NCBI RefSeq assembly: GCF_017357225.1 | Contig: NZ_CP071604.1 | Location: forward strand, 1,615,001-1,679,000 | Direction: 5' to 3' | DNA length: 64,000 nucleotides | DNA from: Rhizobium binae | GTDB taxonomy: Bacteria > Pseudomonadota > Alphaproteobacteria > Rhizobiales > Rhizobiaceae | In this document: one piece after another, positions 46,926 to 56,393 of the stretch | How positions within the stretch are numbered: the stretch's first letter is position 1 | Layout: the number at the start of each line of letters is the position of its first letter | Notes under the pieces: generated by a model | What the model saw: the letters and a program-made list of their open reading frames with translations, nothing else | What the model was told of the DNA's origin: nothing | Databases searched by the model: none | Program-made: the position numbers and the translations under genes

Positions 46926-48167
46926 TCAGCCGATTGTTGCCCGGATCCGCTGGGCGAACCTATAGAGCTTCGGGCGCGCCTTGATATGTGCCTTGCCGCG
47001 CGTGACGATTCGATGCGCCGCGCCGGCGGCGACGCCGATCGGCGACACCGGCAGCACCACGTCGTAATGCGCGGTCTCGACCGGCGCCCAGGATCGTTTG
47101 TAGGTCTGATCGCCGAGGCCGAAATCGAACAGCGCGACCCCTTTGCCGTGCAGTCCCGAGATGGTCTGCCAATAGAGGAATTCGCCGGGGCTCGTATCCG
47201 GCACGAGGTCTTCGTCGATCGCCCCGAATTGGCAGATGACGTGATCGCCCTTGCGCGAGATGCCCGAGATCGCAGCGATCCGATCCTCATTTCCGCCCTT
47301 CAGCCGCAGGACATGCATCTGCAGGCCGAAGGACTGCCTTGTATCATGCTGCTTGTCGATGAGGCCGTGCAGGAAGGCCTGTGTTTCCCGATCGGCAAAG
47401 ACGTCGGGCAAGCCAAGGCTGGCGAAGCGGATGCTCTTCAGACGGAAGAAGGTATCGAGCAGGCGATGCTGCTCTTCCGGTGTTTCGGGGATGACGTATT
47501 CGACGCCGCCGGCGGCCTCGAAGCGTCGCGATTGAACGCGGAATTTCTTACGCCGGCTCTTGGCGTTGATCTGTTTCAGCGTCTCCTCGAAAACGGCAAG
47601 GAGCGGCAGTTGATAGGCGTGGTTCTGGTTCTGCACCATGGGCAGCCCGGTGAGGGGGGTCTGCCGTCCGCGCCATTCCAACGGAATGTTTTGCAGCAGC
47701 AGCAGATCGGCCCGCCCCATCAACGCATGCTGAAGCTGACGAGCGAATTTTTCGGCGTCAATGCTGCCGGCGCTTTCGGCGAAATTCCCGGAGAATAGAC
47801 CGGTATTGATATTGCTGTGATCGGCAGCGATGAATTTCGCAATGGCAAGACCACGCGACTTGACGATCTCGACCGGCAGAATGAAGGCCGTCTCGCCGGC
47901 ATAGGTGCCTTTGAGGATCGCCAGCGGCCGTTGAAAGGCGTTGACCCAGGCGCTGCACCAATCGTAGCTCTGATGGAGCGACTGGAGATTGTCGACCTCC
48001 AGAGACCGCCAGTCATCTTCCAGCGGCTGCATCGCATCGAAAACGGCGATGTCGATTTTGGCCATGGCAAGTTTCATGCTCATTTGGCGTAGGCGTGAAA
48101 TCGCCGTGTCGGCCAGCGCCGCGTCGTCTGACGGCTGTTCGTGGACATCGAGCTTTTGGGTCTGCAC
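46926..48167 (-). CDS. GNAT/BioF2-like acyltransferase of the CelD/BcsL family
   Basis: A 413-residue cytoplasmic protein with a tandem GNAT-like fold of the CelD/BcsL (Acetyltransf_6) type. Marks are DDWRSLEVDNLQSLHQSYDW (~51-70), KSRRKKFRVQSRRFEAAGGV, and GVALFDFGLGDQTYKRSWAP (~345-364). Family members are encoded beside cellulose and exopolysaccharide genes and are thought to acylate a glycan or precursor. It converges on the wzc-like gene. The acyl donor and acceptor are unknown. Confidence 0.82.
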   Translation of the reverse strand: MQTQKLDVHEQPSDDAALADTAISRLRQMSMKLAMAKIDIAVFDAMQPLEDDWRSLEVDNLQSLHQSYDWCSAWVNAFQRPLAILKGTYAGETAFILPVEIVKSRGLAIAKFIAADHSNINTGLFSGNFAESAGSIDAEKFARQLQHALMGRADLLLLQNIPLEWRGRQTPLTGLPMVQNQNHAYQLPLLAVFEETLKQINAKSRRKKFRVQSRRFEAAGGVEYVIPETPEEQHRLLDTFFRLKSIRFASLGLPDVFADRETQAFLHGLIDKQHDTRQSFGLQMHVLRLKGGNEDRIAAISGISRKGDHVICQFGAIDEDLVPDTSPGEFLYWQTISGLHGKGVALFDFGLGDQTYKRSWAPVETAHYDVVLPVSPIGVAAGAAHRIVTRGKAHIKARPKLYRFAQRIRATIG

Positions 48168-48285
48168 GGGAACTCTCCGGTCAAAATGCTGAACGGGAAA
48201 GTAGGTATGCAGGACGCATATTTGGTTTAACTGCCATTCATCAGCGAGGTTTTCCGCCGATCACGGTTATTCGGCCGTTAATGGC

Positions 48286-48495
48286 TTACTGCTGCCGCGG
48301 TCCGGCCATCCATTTGATGATCACCATCGCCGGCAAGATCCAAAGCAGGCCGGTGAGCAGGAAGTAGAGCAGGTGCCCCCACCAGGGCGCGTTGCCGAGC
48401 GTCGCCACCGCGATCGTGTTCGCCACCAGCGCATAGACGAGCACGAGCACGATGATGAGGATCGTGCCGATGAATTTGCGGAGGCGGACGGGCAT
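48286..48495 (-). CDS. DUF2842 small membrane protein
   Basis: A 69-residue protein with two hydrophobic helices ([20 protein letters not shown] and [20 protein letters not shown]) and a short basic start and end. Matches DUF2842, a tiny inner-membrane family that sits next to ctaA in Rhizobiales. Divergent from ctaA here. Function unknown; cytochrome oxidase assembly is suggested only by the neighbour. Confidence 0.8.
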   Translation of the reverse strand: MPVRLRKFIGTILIIVLVLVYALVANTIAVATLGNAPWWGHLLYFLLTGLLWILPAMVIIKWMAGPRQQ

Positions 48496-48608
48496 CGCTT
48501 ATCTCTTCTATGGGTGGCGCGGACGGCGCGACGGCATGCCGCAAAGGTTCGGGGCTTGTTTTGCATGAGCCGGTGGGGCAAATCAACTGCCGGATAGAAG
48601 GAGACATC

Positions 48609-49712
48609 ATGGCCGTCGCGAACCTCACCACGGAACAGGCGATCCTGAGCGAAGTGCGCAAGCAGAACCGCAATCGCCGCGCCTTGCGGCTGTGGCTCGG
48701 CTTCGTGCTTCTGGCGCTCTTCTGTCTCGTGCTCGTCGGGGGCGCCACGCGGCTGACCAATTCCGGCCTGTCGATCACCGAATGGAAGCCGATCCATGGC
48801 GTTATTCCGCCGCTGTCGGCTGCCGAATGGGACGAGGAATTCCGCCTCTATCAGCGCATTCCCGAATATCAGCAGTTGAACAGCTCCATGACTGTCGACG
48901 AGTTCAAGGGCATTTTCTGGTGGGAATGGGCCCACCGGCTGATTGCCCGCGGCATCGGCGTGATCTTCGCGCTGCCGCTCATCTTTTTCTGGCTGACCGG
49001 GCGGATCGAAAAGCGCCTGCGCTGGCCGCTCGTCGGCATCCTGGCGCTCGGCGGCCTGCAGGGTTTTATCGGCTGGTGGATGGTGTCCTCGGGTCTTTCC
49101 GTCCGCACCGACGTCAGCCAGTACCGGCTTGCGACACATCTCGTCATGGCCTGTCTGATCTTTGCCGGCTGCATGTGGATCATGCGCGGTCTCTCGCCAC
49201 ATTCCAACGATCCGGCGCCGGCGCCCAGTTCGCGCGGCTTTGCCGCCGTCATCGCCGTTTTCGCGCTGTTCCAGATCTATCTCGGTGCGCTGGTGGCCGG
49301 GCTCGACGCCGGCTTTTCCTATAATACCTGGCCGCTTATGGACGGCGCCGTCATTCCTTCGGATCTCTTGATCCAGCAGCCCTTCTGGATCAATGCCTTC
49401 GAGAACCCGAAGACGGTGCAGTTCATCCACCGCGTCGGCGCCTATACGCTCCTCGCGCTGACACTGATCAACATGGTGATTGCCCTTCGCGCAGCACCCT
49501 GGACCACGCATGCCCGCCGCGCCGTCGTGCTTTTCTCGCTGGTGACGCTGCAGGCGGCGATCGGCATTGCCACGCTGCTGATGCAGGTACCGCTTCACTG
49601 GGGCCTGTTGCATCAGGCCGGCGCAATGGTGGTCTTCGGCTTCGCCGTCGCCAACTGGCGCGGTTTTTACGGCGAATATCCGCACGCCACGGCAATCGCG
49701 GAGCGCGATTGA
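48609..49712 (+). CDS. ctaA: Heme A synthase (COX15/CtaA, type 2)
   Basis: A 367-residue membrane enzyme with eight helices that oxidises heme O to heme A for cytochrome oxidase. Conserved His ligands are in [11 protein letters not shown] (~105-115), [23 protein letters not shown] and [36 protein letters not shown] is the COX15 hallmark (~41-61). Start ATG 48609 has AAGGAG 5 nt upstream. Length agrees with alphaproteobacterial CtaA. Confidence 0.95.
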   Translation: MAVANLTTEQAILSEVRKQNRNRRALRLWLGFVLLALFCLVLVGGATRLTNSGLSITEWKPIHGVIPPLSAAEWDEEFRLYQRIPEYQQLNSSMTVDEFKGIFWWEWAHRLIARGIGVIFALPLIFFWLTGRIEKRLRWPLVGILALGGLQGFIGWWMVSSGLSVRTDVSQYRLATHLVMACLIFAGCMWIMRGLSPHSNDPAPAPSSRGFAAVIAVFALFQIYLGALVAGLDAGFSYNTWPLMDGAVIPSDLLIQQPFWINAFENPKTVQFIHRVGAYTLLALTLINMVIALRAAPWTTHARRAVVLFSLVTLQAAIGIATLLMQVPLHWGLLHQAGAMVVFGFAVANWRGFYGEYPHATAIAERD

Positions 49713-49724
49713 AGCGCAAGACGG

Positions 49725-50516
49725 TCAACGCAGCACGCTGTCAAGCAGCGGCATGCCGATGATCGCCGCGGTGGCGATCAGCACATAACAGGCGATGCGG
49801 AAGGTCCGTTCCTCGGCAAGGCCGAACAGCTTCGAGCCGCCGTAGAGCCCAACTGCATAACTCGGCAAAATGACGGCGGTCAGGGCAAAGACGGCGGGCA
49901 CGAACAGTCCGCCGATAGTATAGCTGATGGCGCTGAAGACGGATGAGATCGAGAAATAGAGCACGACATTGGCCCTGACTCGCGTGAAGTCGCTCTTGCC
50001 GCCGAGCCAGTAGGCAACGACTGGCGGTCCGCCGAGCTGGGCGGCGCCGCTGAAGAGGCCGGCAATCATGCCGACGCCGCTGCTGAGCGGTGCCGAAGGC
50101 GCGCCGTGATAACGCCATCCCGAGACGAGAAGCGCGAGCAGTGAGATGGCGATGATCGTGATGCTCCAGCGCAGGAGCGTCGGGTCCAGCAGTGCCAGCA
50201 TCGCCGTGCCGGCCGGGACGCCGAGTGCCGCACCCGCGGCCATGACGAAGACCTCGGGCCGGTTGGCGCTACGCCAGGCAGGTGGGATCATCCCGAGCGT
50301 GGCAATGCCGTCGATGAAGAGCAGGATCGGCGATACCAGCTTCGGCCCGATGATGGCGCCACCGAGCGGAATGAAGATCAGCGCTGCCCCGAAACCGGAA
50401 AAGCCGCGGGCGAGCCCGGCGATGAAGGCAAAGGCCATCAGGGCATAGATGCCATGATCGGGCAGGGCGGAGGCAAACCAAGCCTGCCCGTCGGTGATGA
50501 GCGCATCCAGCATCAT
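49725..50516 (-). CDS. TauE/SafE family anion exporter
   Basis: A 263-residue inner-membrane protein with about eight helices. The first repeat has FIAGLARGFSGFGAALIFIP (~33-52) and the second GVGMIAGLFSGAAQLGGPPV, the two signature halves of TauE/SafE. The family exports sulfite, sulfoacetate or related organic anions. Start at the first of two tandem ATGs, 4 bp after the argC stop, suggests cotranscription with argC. Substrate unknown. Confidence 0.87.
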   Translation of the reverse strand: MMLDALITDGQAWFASALPDHGIYALMAFAFIAGLARGFSGFGAALIFIPLGGAIIGPKLVSPILLFIDGIATLGMIPPAWRSANRPEVFVMAAGAALGVPAGTAMLALLDPTLLRWSITIIAISLLALLVSGWRYHGAPSAPLSSGVGMIAGLFSGAAQLGGPPVVAYWLGGKSDFTRVRANVVLYFSISSVFSAISYTIGGLFVPAVFALTAVILPSYAVGLYGGSKLFGLAEERTFRIACYVLIATAAIIGMPLLDSVLR

Positions 50517-50520
50517 GACG

Positions 50521-51453
50521 TCAGGAGGCGAGCATAAGGTCCATGTTCTGCACGGCGGCACCTGATGCGCCCTTGCCGAGATTGTCGAGCAGCGCCACCA
50601 GATTGACCTGGGAACCGCCCGGCGTACCGAAGACGAAGAGCTTCATCGTGTCCTTGCCTTCGAGTTCGACGGCGTTGACGCGGGCAAGCGCCTTGCTGTC
50701 GGAAAGCGGCACGACGGTGACGATGTCCTGGCCGGCATAATGGGCGGCGAGCGCCGCATGAATGCTTTCCATCGTCGTGCCCTCGGCGAGATCGTCGAGA
50801 TGCAGCGGCACCTGCACGATCATGCCCTGCGCGAATTTACCGACCGATGGCGAGAAGACCGGGGCGCGGTCGAGCAGGCCGTGCACGGTCATTTCCGGCA
50901 CGTGCTTGTGGGTGAGGGGAAGACCGTAGAGGAAGTGCGGCGCGGTGATCGCATCCGGATGATCCGGATTTTCCATCTGGGCAATCATCTGCTTGCCGCC
51001 ACCCGTATAGCCGGAAACCGCATTGACCGTGACCGGGTAGCCATCCGGCAGAATGCCGGCGGCACGCAGCGGCCGGATCAGGCCGATTGCGCCGGTCGGA
51101 TAGCAGCCGGGGTTGGCGACGAAACGCGCGGCCTTGATCTTGTCGGCCTGCGCGCCGTCCATTTCGGCAAAGCCGTAAGCCCAGCCGGGATTGACACGGA
51201 AGGCGGTCGACGTGTCGATGATGCGCACATTGTTGTTGGCCGAGACCATCTGAACCGCTTCCTTCGATGCATCGTCGGGCAGGCAGAGAATGGCAATATC
51301 AGCGCTGTTCAGCATGTCCTCGCGCATGGCGGCGTTGCGCCGCTCGGCCTCGGGAATGGACAGAAGCTCGACATCGCGGCGGCCGGCCATGCGCGTGCGG
51401 ATCTGCAGACCCGTTGTGCCGTGTTCGCCGTCGATGAAGATTTTCGGTGCCAT
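50521..51453 (-). CDS. argC: N-acetyl-gamma-glutamyl-phosphate reductase (type 2)
   Basis: A 310-residue NADPH-dependent enzyme of arginine synthesis reducing N-acetylglutamyl-5-phosphate to the semialdehyde. [13 protein letters not shown] (~6-18) is the nucleotide-binding start of the short ArgC type found in Alphaproteobacteria; the catalytic Cys117 is in [10 protein letters not shown]. The substrate His is in HKHVPEM. In rhizobia argC commonly lies near rpsI-rplM and speB, as here. Confidence 0.95.
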   Translation of the reverse strand: MAPKIFIDGEHGTTGLQIRTRMAGRRDVELLSIPEAERRNAAMREDMLNSADIAILCLPDDASKEAVQMVSANNNVRIIDTSTAFRVNPGWAYGFAEMDGAQADKIKAARFVANPGCYPTGAIGLIRPLRAAGILPDGYPVTVNAVSGYTGGGKQMIAQMENPDHPDAITAPHFLYGLPLTHKHVPEMTVHGLLDRAPVFSPSVGKFAQGMIVQVPLHLDDLAEGTTMESIHAALAAHYAGQDIVTVVPLSDSKALARVNAVELEGKDTMKLFVFGTPGGSQVNLVALLDNLGKGASGAAVQNMDLMLAS

Positions 51454-51511
51454 GTTAACCTGCGCTTTCAATGGGTTCAGAAGGTTTCCGGATTCATTTT
51501 GGGATAATAGG

Positions 51512-52474
51512 TCAGCCTTGTGACACCGCGATGGCGCGTCGCTCCGCATGAAGCCCCAGCATATACATCGCCACCGTTGCCCCGGCAATGGCGGTGATAT
51601 CGGCGTGGTCGTAAGGCGGCGAAACCTCGACGACATCGGCGCCGCGGATATCAAGCTGATGCAGGCGCTGCAGCACCGAAAGTATTTTGGCGCTCGACGG
51701 TCCGCCGGCGACCGGCGTGCCGGTTCCGGGCGCAAAGGCCGGATCGAGGCAATCGATATCAAAGGTGAGATAGGCCGGCGCGCCGCGCGTGTGGGAGATG
51801 ATTGCCGAAGCGATGTCGCCGGCACTCATATCCTCGACCTGATGGCCATAGAGAATATTGATGCCGCAATCCTCCGGCGCATGGGTGCGGATGCCGATCT
51901 GGATCGACCGATCGGGGTCGATGATACCTTCCCGGGTGGCCCGCGCGACGAAGGAACCATGGTCGATGCGCCGCTCTTCGTCGAACCAGGTGTCCTGATG
52001 CGCGTCGAATTGGACGAGCGCCAGCGGCCCGTGTTTTGTCGCATGGGCTTTCAGCAGAGGCCAGGTGACGTAATGATCGCCGCCGAGCGTCAGCAGAAAA
52101 GCGCCGCTGTCGAGGATCACATTCGCCTGGCGCTCGATGGCGCCAGGCGTAGCTTGGTGATTGCCGTAATCGAGCAGGCAATCGCCGTAGTCGATCACCG
52201 CCATGTCCGCGAACAATTCGCGGTTGAAGGGATATTGCGCATCATTGTCGAAGATCGCCGAGGCGCGACGGATCGCTTGCGGGCCGAAGCGCGTGCCCGG
52301 CCGGTTCGACGTCGCTGCGTCGAAGGGAATGCCCCAGACGGCGACATCGACGCCGGAAAGTTCCTTGGTGAAGCGGCGACGCATGAAAGACAGCGCGCCT
52401 GCAAAGGTCGGATCGCTGGCGGCAGAGGTGAGGCTGGTCGCCGTGAACGCGTGATCGATGGTCTTGTTCGCCAA
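51512..52474 (-). CDS. speB: Agmatinase (ureohydrolase)
   Basis: A 320-residue manganese enzyme that splits agmatine to putrescine and urea. All metal ligands are present: His134 in GGDHY, Asp157-His159-Asp161 in FDAHQDTW, and Asp239-Asp241 in [11 protein letters not shown] 52474 was chosen because GAGGAG lies 6-7 nt upstream and ANKTIDHAF starts the family; an ATG at 52531 would add an unrelated tail. Proclavaminate amidinohydrolase or guanidinobutyrase activity cannot be ruled out. Confidence 0.9.
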   Translation of the reverse strand: MANKTIDHAFTATSLTSAASDPTFAGALSFMRRRFTKELSGVDVAVWGIPFDAATSNRPGTRFGPQAIRRASAIFDNDAQYPFNRELFADMAVIDYGDCLLDYGNHQATPGAIERQANVILDSGAFLLTLGGDHYVTWPLLKAHATKHGPLALVQFDAHQDTWFDEERRIDHGSFVARATREGIIDPDRSIQIGIRTHAPEDCGINILYGHQVEDMSAGDIASAIISHTRGAPAYLTFDIDCLDPAFAPGTGTPVAGGPSSAKILSVLQRLHQLDIRGADVVEVSPPYDHADITAIAGATVAMYMLGLHAERRAIAVSQG

Positions 52475-52836
52475 GTCGTGCTCCTCTTTTCGGTCGCAGA
52501 ACCATAGTCGCGTCGAATACGGACGCTGCATTGCGGGATGTTCGACGCCAGGGCGTCGGGGTGGGCCGCGCGAAGGAATTGGCCGATCCTTTCGCGCAGA
52601 AAGGGGTAGGCGAGGTGCCGACAGATTTCAAGCAATCGTTCGGATGACAGCGTCGCCGAGACCCGGCAACAAGGCGCTGTCCTTTTTCTGCACCAAGGAT
52701 TTTTACAAATCTGTGGTTTATTAGAATCTTTTCTAAAATTCGTACTTGCAGAAAAATTCACATTTCACTACGCAATGCCGGGTTGTTAATTCAGTGATCA
52801 CAGTCGGTAAAAATACGATATTTTGGGAATAGTTAA
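52475..52836. promoter_or_regulatory. Divergent intergenic region speB / acyltransferase
   Basis: 362 bp without a credible gene. The left part is GC-rich; the right part (52690-52830) is AT-rich and holds the perfect palindrome TTAGAA-TCTT-TTCTAA (52721-52736), a plausible operator or small hairpin upstream of the acyltransferase gene. Confidence 0.4.
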
Positions 52837-54807
52837 GTGATTTACCGACGAGAGATTGACGGCCTGCGGGCGGCCGCGGTGATGCCCGTTATTCTGTTTC
52901 ATGCGGGCTTCAGTCTCTTCAGCGGCGGCTTCATCGGCGTTGACGTATTCTTCGTGATCAGCGGATTTCTCATCACCTCGATCATCCTTGAGGAAATGCG
53001 AAACCGCACCTTTTCGCTGGCAGCATTTTTCGAGCGCCGCGCCCGCCGAATCCTGCCGGCCTTGTTTCTCGTCGTCCTGTGCTGTTTGCCCTTTGCCTGG
53101 CTTTGGGTCATGCCGGAGGAGTTTCGCGCCTTCTCCGACAGTCTGATTGCCACCAGCCTCTCCGGCGCCAATTTCCTGTTCTGGTTCAAGAGCGGCTATT
53201 TTGCGCCGGAGGCCGGAGAAGTGCCGCTGCTCCACATCTGGAGCTTGGCCGTCGAAGAACAATATTACATGTTCTTTCCGCTGCTCGTCATATTCATGTG
53301 GAAGCGCAAGCCGAGCTGGCTCTTTGCGGTCCTGGTTACGATCGCGCTTGCAAGCCTCGCCTACAGCGAGTGGGCATCGCGCGTCTTTCCTTCGGCCAAT
53401 TTCTATTTCCTGCCCTCGCGGGCCTGGGAGTTTCTGGCCGGGTCGATCGGCAGCGCAATGCAGTTGAAGGGGCAAAAGCGCGGCAGCGATCCGTTGTCGC
53501 TGCTTGGATTCGGCATGATCGCCTTCTCCGTCTTCTATTTCGACGAAACCTCGCCAATTCCCTCGACGCTCGCCCTGCTTCCCGTGGTCGGCGCGGTGCT
53601 CGTGCTCCTCTATGCCCGACCGGGAACCTGGGTGGCGGCACTGCTTTCGACCCGCGCCCTCACCATGATCGGGCAGATCAGCTACAGCGCCTATCTCTGG
53701 CACCAACCGCTTTTCGCCTTTGCGCGGATCCGCAGCATCGATCCGCCTCCTTTGAGTGTGATGGGCGTCCTTACCTGCGTCTCGCTTGTGATTGCCTATG
53801 TCTCGTGGCGTTTCGTCGAGCAGCCGTTCCGAAGGCACGAGCGCCGATTGCTGCCGTCCACCCGCAGCCTGGTCGCATCGGTATCCCTGGTGCTTGCGGC
53901 CTTTATCGCCTTCGGAATTTACGGCCACGATACGCGCGGCGTTCCATGGCGGCTGCCGGCGCCGATCAAGGAATTCATGGCGAGCAATGATTGGAGCAAG
54001 ACCTGCCTTCTCGAGGGGGCGTCGGGCTGGGATGCGATGCCGATCAAGGGCTGCGTATTCAACGGCAACCACCCACAGACATACGCCATTTTCGGAGATT
54101 CCCTGGCGTCGTCGCTGACCCCTGCGCTGGCCGAGCGTCTGGACAGCATGAATATCGGTCTGCAGCAGATCACGCACAGCTTCTGCGCGCCGGTCGCCGA
54201 CGTATCGATGGTCTCCCACCAGGCGCGCGACTGCGGCGCCTTCAACGCTGCGGCGATCGACTACCTCATCAGGAGCAGGGTGAAAACGGTCTTTCTCGCG
54301 GCCTCCTGGAAGATCTTTTTCGAGCAGTCTCGCTATATGTTCAAGGGCGAAGAAGTCGCGACCTCAGACGTCGGACAGAGGTTGAGGGACGCCTTCGACA
54401 GAACCGTCGGCGAGTCGACATCAGCCGGCATCCGCGTCGTCATCATCTATCCTCATCCGCGCGGTGACACGGAGATCGCCGCCAAGGTCGCGAAGCTGAT
54501 GCACAAGGGCACGCCGGCGCCGACGATCACGATCGCCCAGGATGAGTTTCTCAAGCAATCGGCGCCGTCCTATACCTATCTCGACGACCCCGAAGACACG
54601 CATGTCCTGCGCGTCGATCCCGCCAAGATTTTCTGCGGGATGGAGACGGGCCGATGCGATCTGGCGCGGGAGGGCAAGACCTTCATTTTCGACAAGGTGC
54701 ATTTCACCCCGGCAGGCGCGGAAGCCGTTGCCGACGAAATCATGGTCACTCTCGGGCGAGACCACATGGCGGATACGAATGGTATGGCAGCGCTCTCTTC
54801 CGAGTAA
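52837..54807 (+). CDS. OafA/YrhL-type acyltransferase with SGNH domain
   Basis: A 656-residue membrane protein. The N-terminal acyltransferase-3 domain (~1-350) has ten helices, with REIDGLRAAAVMPVILFHAG (~5-24; catalytic His) and FIGVDVFFVISGFLITSIIL. A periplasmic SGNH-hydrolase domain follows (~390-640): block I IFGDSLASSL (~420) and block V DKVHFTPAG (~618; Asp-His). Such fusions O-acetylate surface or cell-wall glycans. GTG start; no good Shine-Dalgarno is visible. It may decorate one of the glycans encoded in this window. Confidence 0.9.
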   Translation: MIYRREIDGLRAAAVMPVILFHAGFSLFSGGFIGVDVFFVISGFLITSIILEEMRNRTFSLAAFFERRARRILPALFLVVLCCLPFAWLWVMPEEFRAFSDSLIATSLSGANFLFWFKSGYFAPEAGEVPLLHIWSLAVEEQYYMFFPLLVIFMWKRKPSWLFAVLVTIALASLAYSEWASRVFPSANFYFLPSRAWEFLAGSIGSAMQLKGQKRGSDPLSLLGFGMIAFSVFYFDETSPIPSTLALLPVVGAVLVLLYARPGTWVAALLSTRALTMIGQISYSAYLWHQPLFAFARIRSIDPPPLSVMGVLTCVSLVIAYVSWRFVEQPFRRHERRLLPSTRSLVASVSLVLAAFIAFGIYGHDTRGVPWRLPAPIKEFMASNDWSKTCLLEGASGWDAMPIKGCVFNGNHPQTYAIFGDSLASSLTPALAERLDSMNIGLQQITHSFCAPVADVSMVSHQARDCGAFNAAAIDYLIRSRVKTVFLAASWKIFFEQSRYMFKGEEVATSDVGQRLRDAFDRTVGESTSAGIRVVIIYPHPRGDTEIAAKVAKLMHKGTPAPTITIAQDEFLKQSAPSYTYLDDPEDTHVLRVDPAKIFCGMETGRCDLAREGKTFIFDKVHFTPAGAEAVADEIMVTLGRDHMADTNGMAALSSE

Positions 54808-55096
54808 TGCAACGCATGTCGCCAGCAAGTGTATAGCGGTTCTGGCATGACGACATCCATCAAAACAAAGATGCATATCGCCCGGAAGGCAGTAGCGGTA
54901 TCCGGGATAGGGACCGTCATTCAACCGAGGACTGAAGCGCGTCGGGATCTTTAGGACGCGGTCCTTCTGCTTTTACTTACGCTGCCGGTGCCGCAACGAG
55001 CGTCCCGTGGTTTTGCGCAGCATGCTTTGTGTCCTGAAGCGCACGCAGCGCTGTAGCGGTTCCGACCTTCCATCAAGGGCCAACTGCACAACAAAA
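54808..55096. other. Intergenic stretch downstream of the acyltransferase gene
   Basis: About 290 bp between two convergent genes, without a convincing reading frame. Apart from the rpsI terminator at its right end nothing recognisable was found. Confidence 0.4.
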
Positions 55097-55118
55097 AAGG
55101 CCGGGTTTCCCCGGCCTT
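55097..55118 (-). terminator. Rho-independent terminator of rplM-rpsI
   Basis: AAGGCCGG (55097-55104) and CCGGCCTT (55111-55118) form an 8-bp stem with a 6-nt loop. On the minus strand it is followed by a T-run (55093-55098 as A on plus) 25-45 bp after the rpsI stop. Confidence 0.88.
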
Positions 55119-55143
55119 GGTAAATTCCGTCTGTCCGATGCGA

Positions 55144-55611
55144 CTAGCGCTTGGAGAACTGGAAGGAGCGGCGGGCCTTTGCCTTGCCGTACTTCTTGCG
55201 TTCGACGACGCGGCTGTCGCGGGTCAGGAAACCGCCCTTCTTCAGCACCGAGCGCAGGCCCGGTTCGAAGTAGGTGAGCGCCTTGGACAGGCCGTGGCGA
55301 ACGGCACCGGCCTGGCCGGAGAGGCCGCCGCCGGCAACGGTTGCGACGATGTCGAACTGGCCGTCACGGGCAGCCGCGACGATCGGCTGGCGCAGGATCA
55401 TCTGCAGCACCGGACGGGCGAAATATTCCGCGAATTCCTTGCCGTTTACGATGATCTTGCCGGAGCCCGGCTTGACCCAGACGCGGGCGACGGCGTTCTT
55501 GCGCTTGCCGGTCGCGTAGGAGCGGCCGAGCGAATCGACCTTGCGGACGTGGGCCGGAGCAGCAGCTTCGGAAGCCGTGCCGAGATCCTTCAGGGAGGAG
55601 AGGTCAGCCAT
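55144..55611 (-). CDS. rpsI: 30S ribosomal protein S9
   Basis: A 155-residue S9. The core begins at [20 protein letters not shown] (~31-50), contains [19 protein letters not shown] (~94-112), and ends in the conserved basic tail [17 protein letters not shown], which reaches into the P site. The alphaproteobacterial N-terminal extension (~25 residues) is present. It lies 2 bp after rplM on the same strand. Confidence 0.97.
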   Translation of the reverse strand: MADLSSLKDLGTASEAAAPAHVRKVDSLGRSYATGKRKNAVARVWVKPGSGKIIVNGKEFAEYFARPVLQMILRQPIVAAARDGQFDIVATVAGGGLSGQAGAVRHGLSKALTYFEPGLRSVLKKGGFLTRDSRVVERKKYGKAKARRSFQFSKR

Positions 55612-55613
55612 GA

Positions 55614-56078
55614 TCAGGCGCTCCTTACGTTCTTTTTGTTGAGCGCGGCAACGTCGAGGGCGACCGGCTGCTGGGCTTCATGGGGATGGTTGGCGCCGGC
55701 GTAGACGCGCAGGTTCTTCATCTGGCGACGGCCGAGCGGGCCGCGCGGAACCATACGCTCGACGGCCTTTTCGAGGACGCGCTCCGGGAAGCGGCCTTCG
55801 ATGATCTGGCGTGCGGTGCGCTCCTTGATGCCGCCGGCGTAACCGGTGTGCCAGTAGTAAACCTTGTCGGAATACTTCTTGCCGGTGAAAACGACCTTGT
55901 CGGCATTGATGACGATGACGTTGTCGCCGTCGTCAACGTGGGGGGTGAATGTTGCCTTGTGCTTGCCGCGCAGGCGCATAGCGATGATGGAAGCGAGACG
56001 GCCAACGACCAGCCCTTCGGCGTCGATGATCACCCACTTCTTCTCCACCTCTGCAGGCTTCTGGGAGAAGGTAGCCAT
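55614..56078 (-). CDS. rplM: 50S ribosomal protein L13
   Basis: A 154-residue L13. Marks are [20 protein letters not shown] (~13-32), [18 protein letters not shown] (~51-68), [15 protein letters not shown] and [20 protein letters not shown] (~111-130). ATG 56078 fits family length; the upstream open frame is leader. It is the first gene of the rplM-rpsI operon and is preceded by a terminator-like hairpin. Confidence 0.97.
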   Translation of the reverse strand: MATFSQKPAEVEKKWVIIDAEGLVVGRLASIIAMRLRGKHKATFTPHVDDGDNVIVINADKVVFTGKKYSDKVYYWHTGYAGGIKERTARQIIEGRFPERVLEKAVERMVPRGPLGRRQMKNLRVYAGANHPHEAQQPVALDVAALNKKNVRSA

Positions 56079-56160
56079 AGTGAATACTCTCTTTTGGGAC
56101 CCTTGCCCGAAGGCTGGAAGGGCGTTTCTTGTTGCTTGGATTGGCAGGCGAAAGACATGC

Positions 56161-56187
56161 CAAAAAGAAGGCAGCCCGGAAGGCTGC
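56161..56187 (-). promoter_or_regulatory. Terminator-like hairpin in the rplM leader
   Basis: On the minus strand GCAGCC-TTCCG-GGCTGC is followed by CTTCTTTTTGG, 83-109 nt upstream of the rplM ATG. It could be an attenuator that senses ribosomal protein L13, or the end of a transcript from upstream. Confidence 0.45.
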
Positions 56188-56393
56188 GTTCTGGCGCGGT
56201 GTATAAAGGGAATGTGACATCGGGTCAATATCGGCATTCTCGACCACTCGAAAAAAACTGCAATAAAAACAGCAGCTTATTTGCGCGGTATTATTATACC
56301 ACAAATTTGGCCGGATCGCAGGACGGCATGGTTTGCCTTTTTACCGCTGCAGTGAGTTGGATTTGACTCGACAGGCCAGGATCGCAAGCGTTC
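56188..56393. other. Stretch between the rplM leader and the lysR stop
   Basis: About 200 bp, AT-rich at 56240-56310, probably with the rplM-rpsI promoter. No gene is seen. Confidence 0.4.

Noticed and set aside
48321..49685. Minus-strand frame of 454 codons
   Set aside because: It is antisense of ctaA, which carries all heme-ligand histidines; shadow frame.
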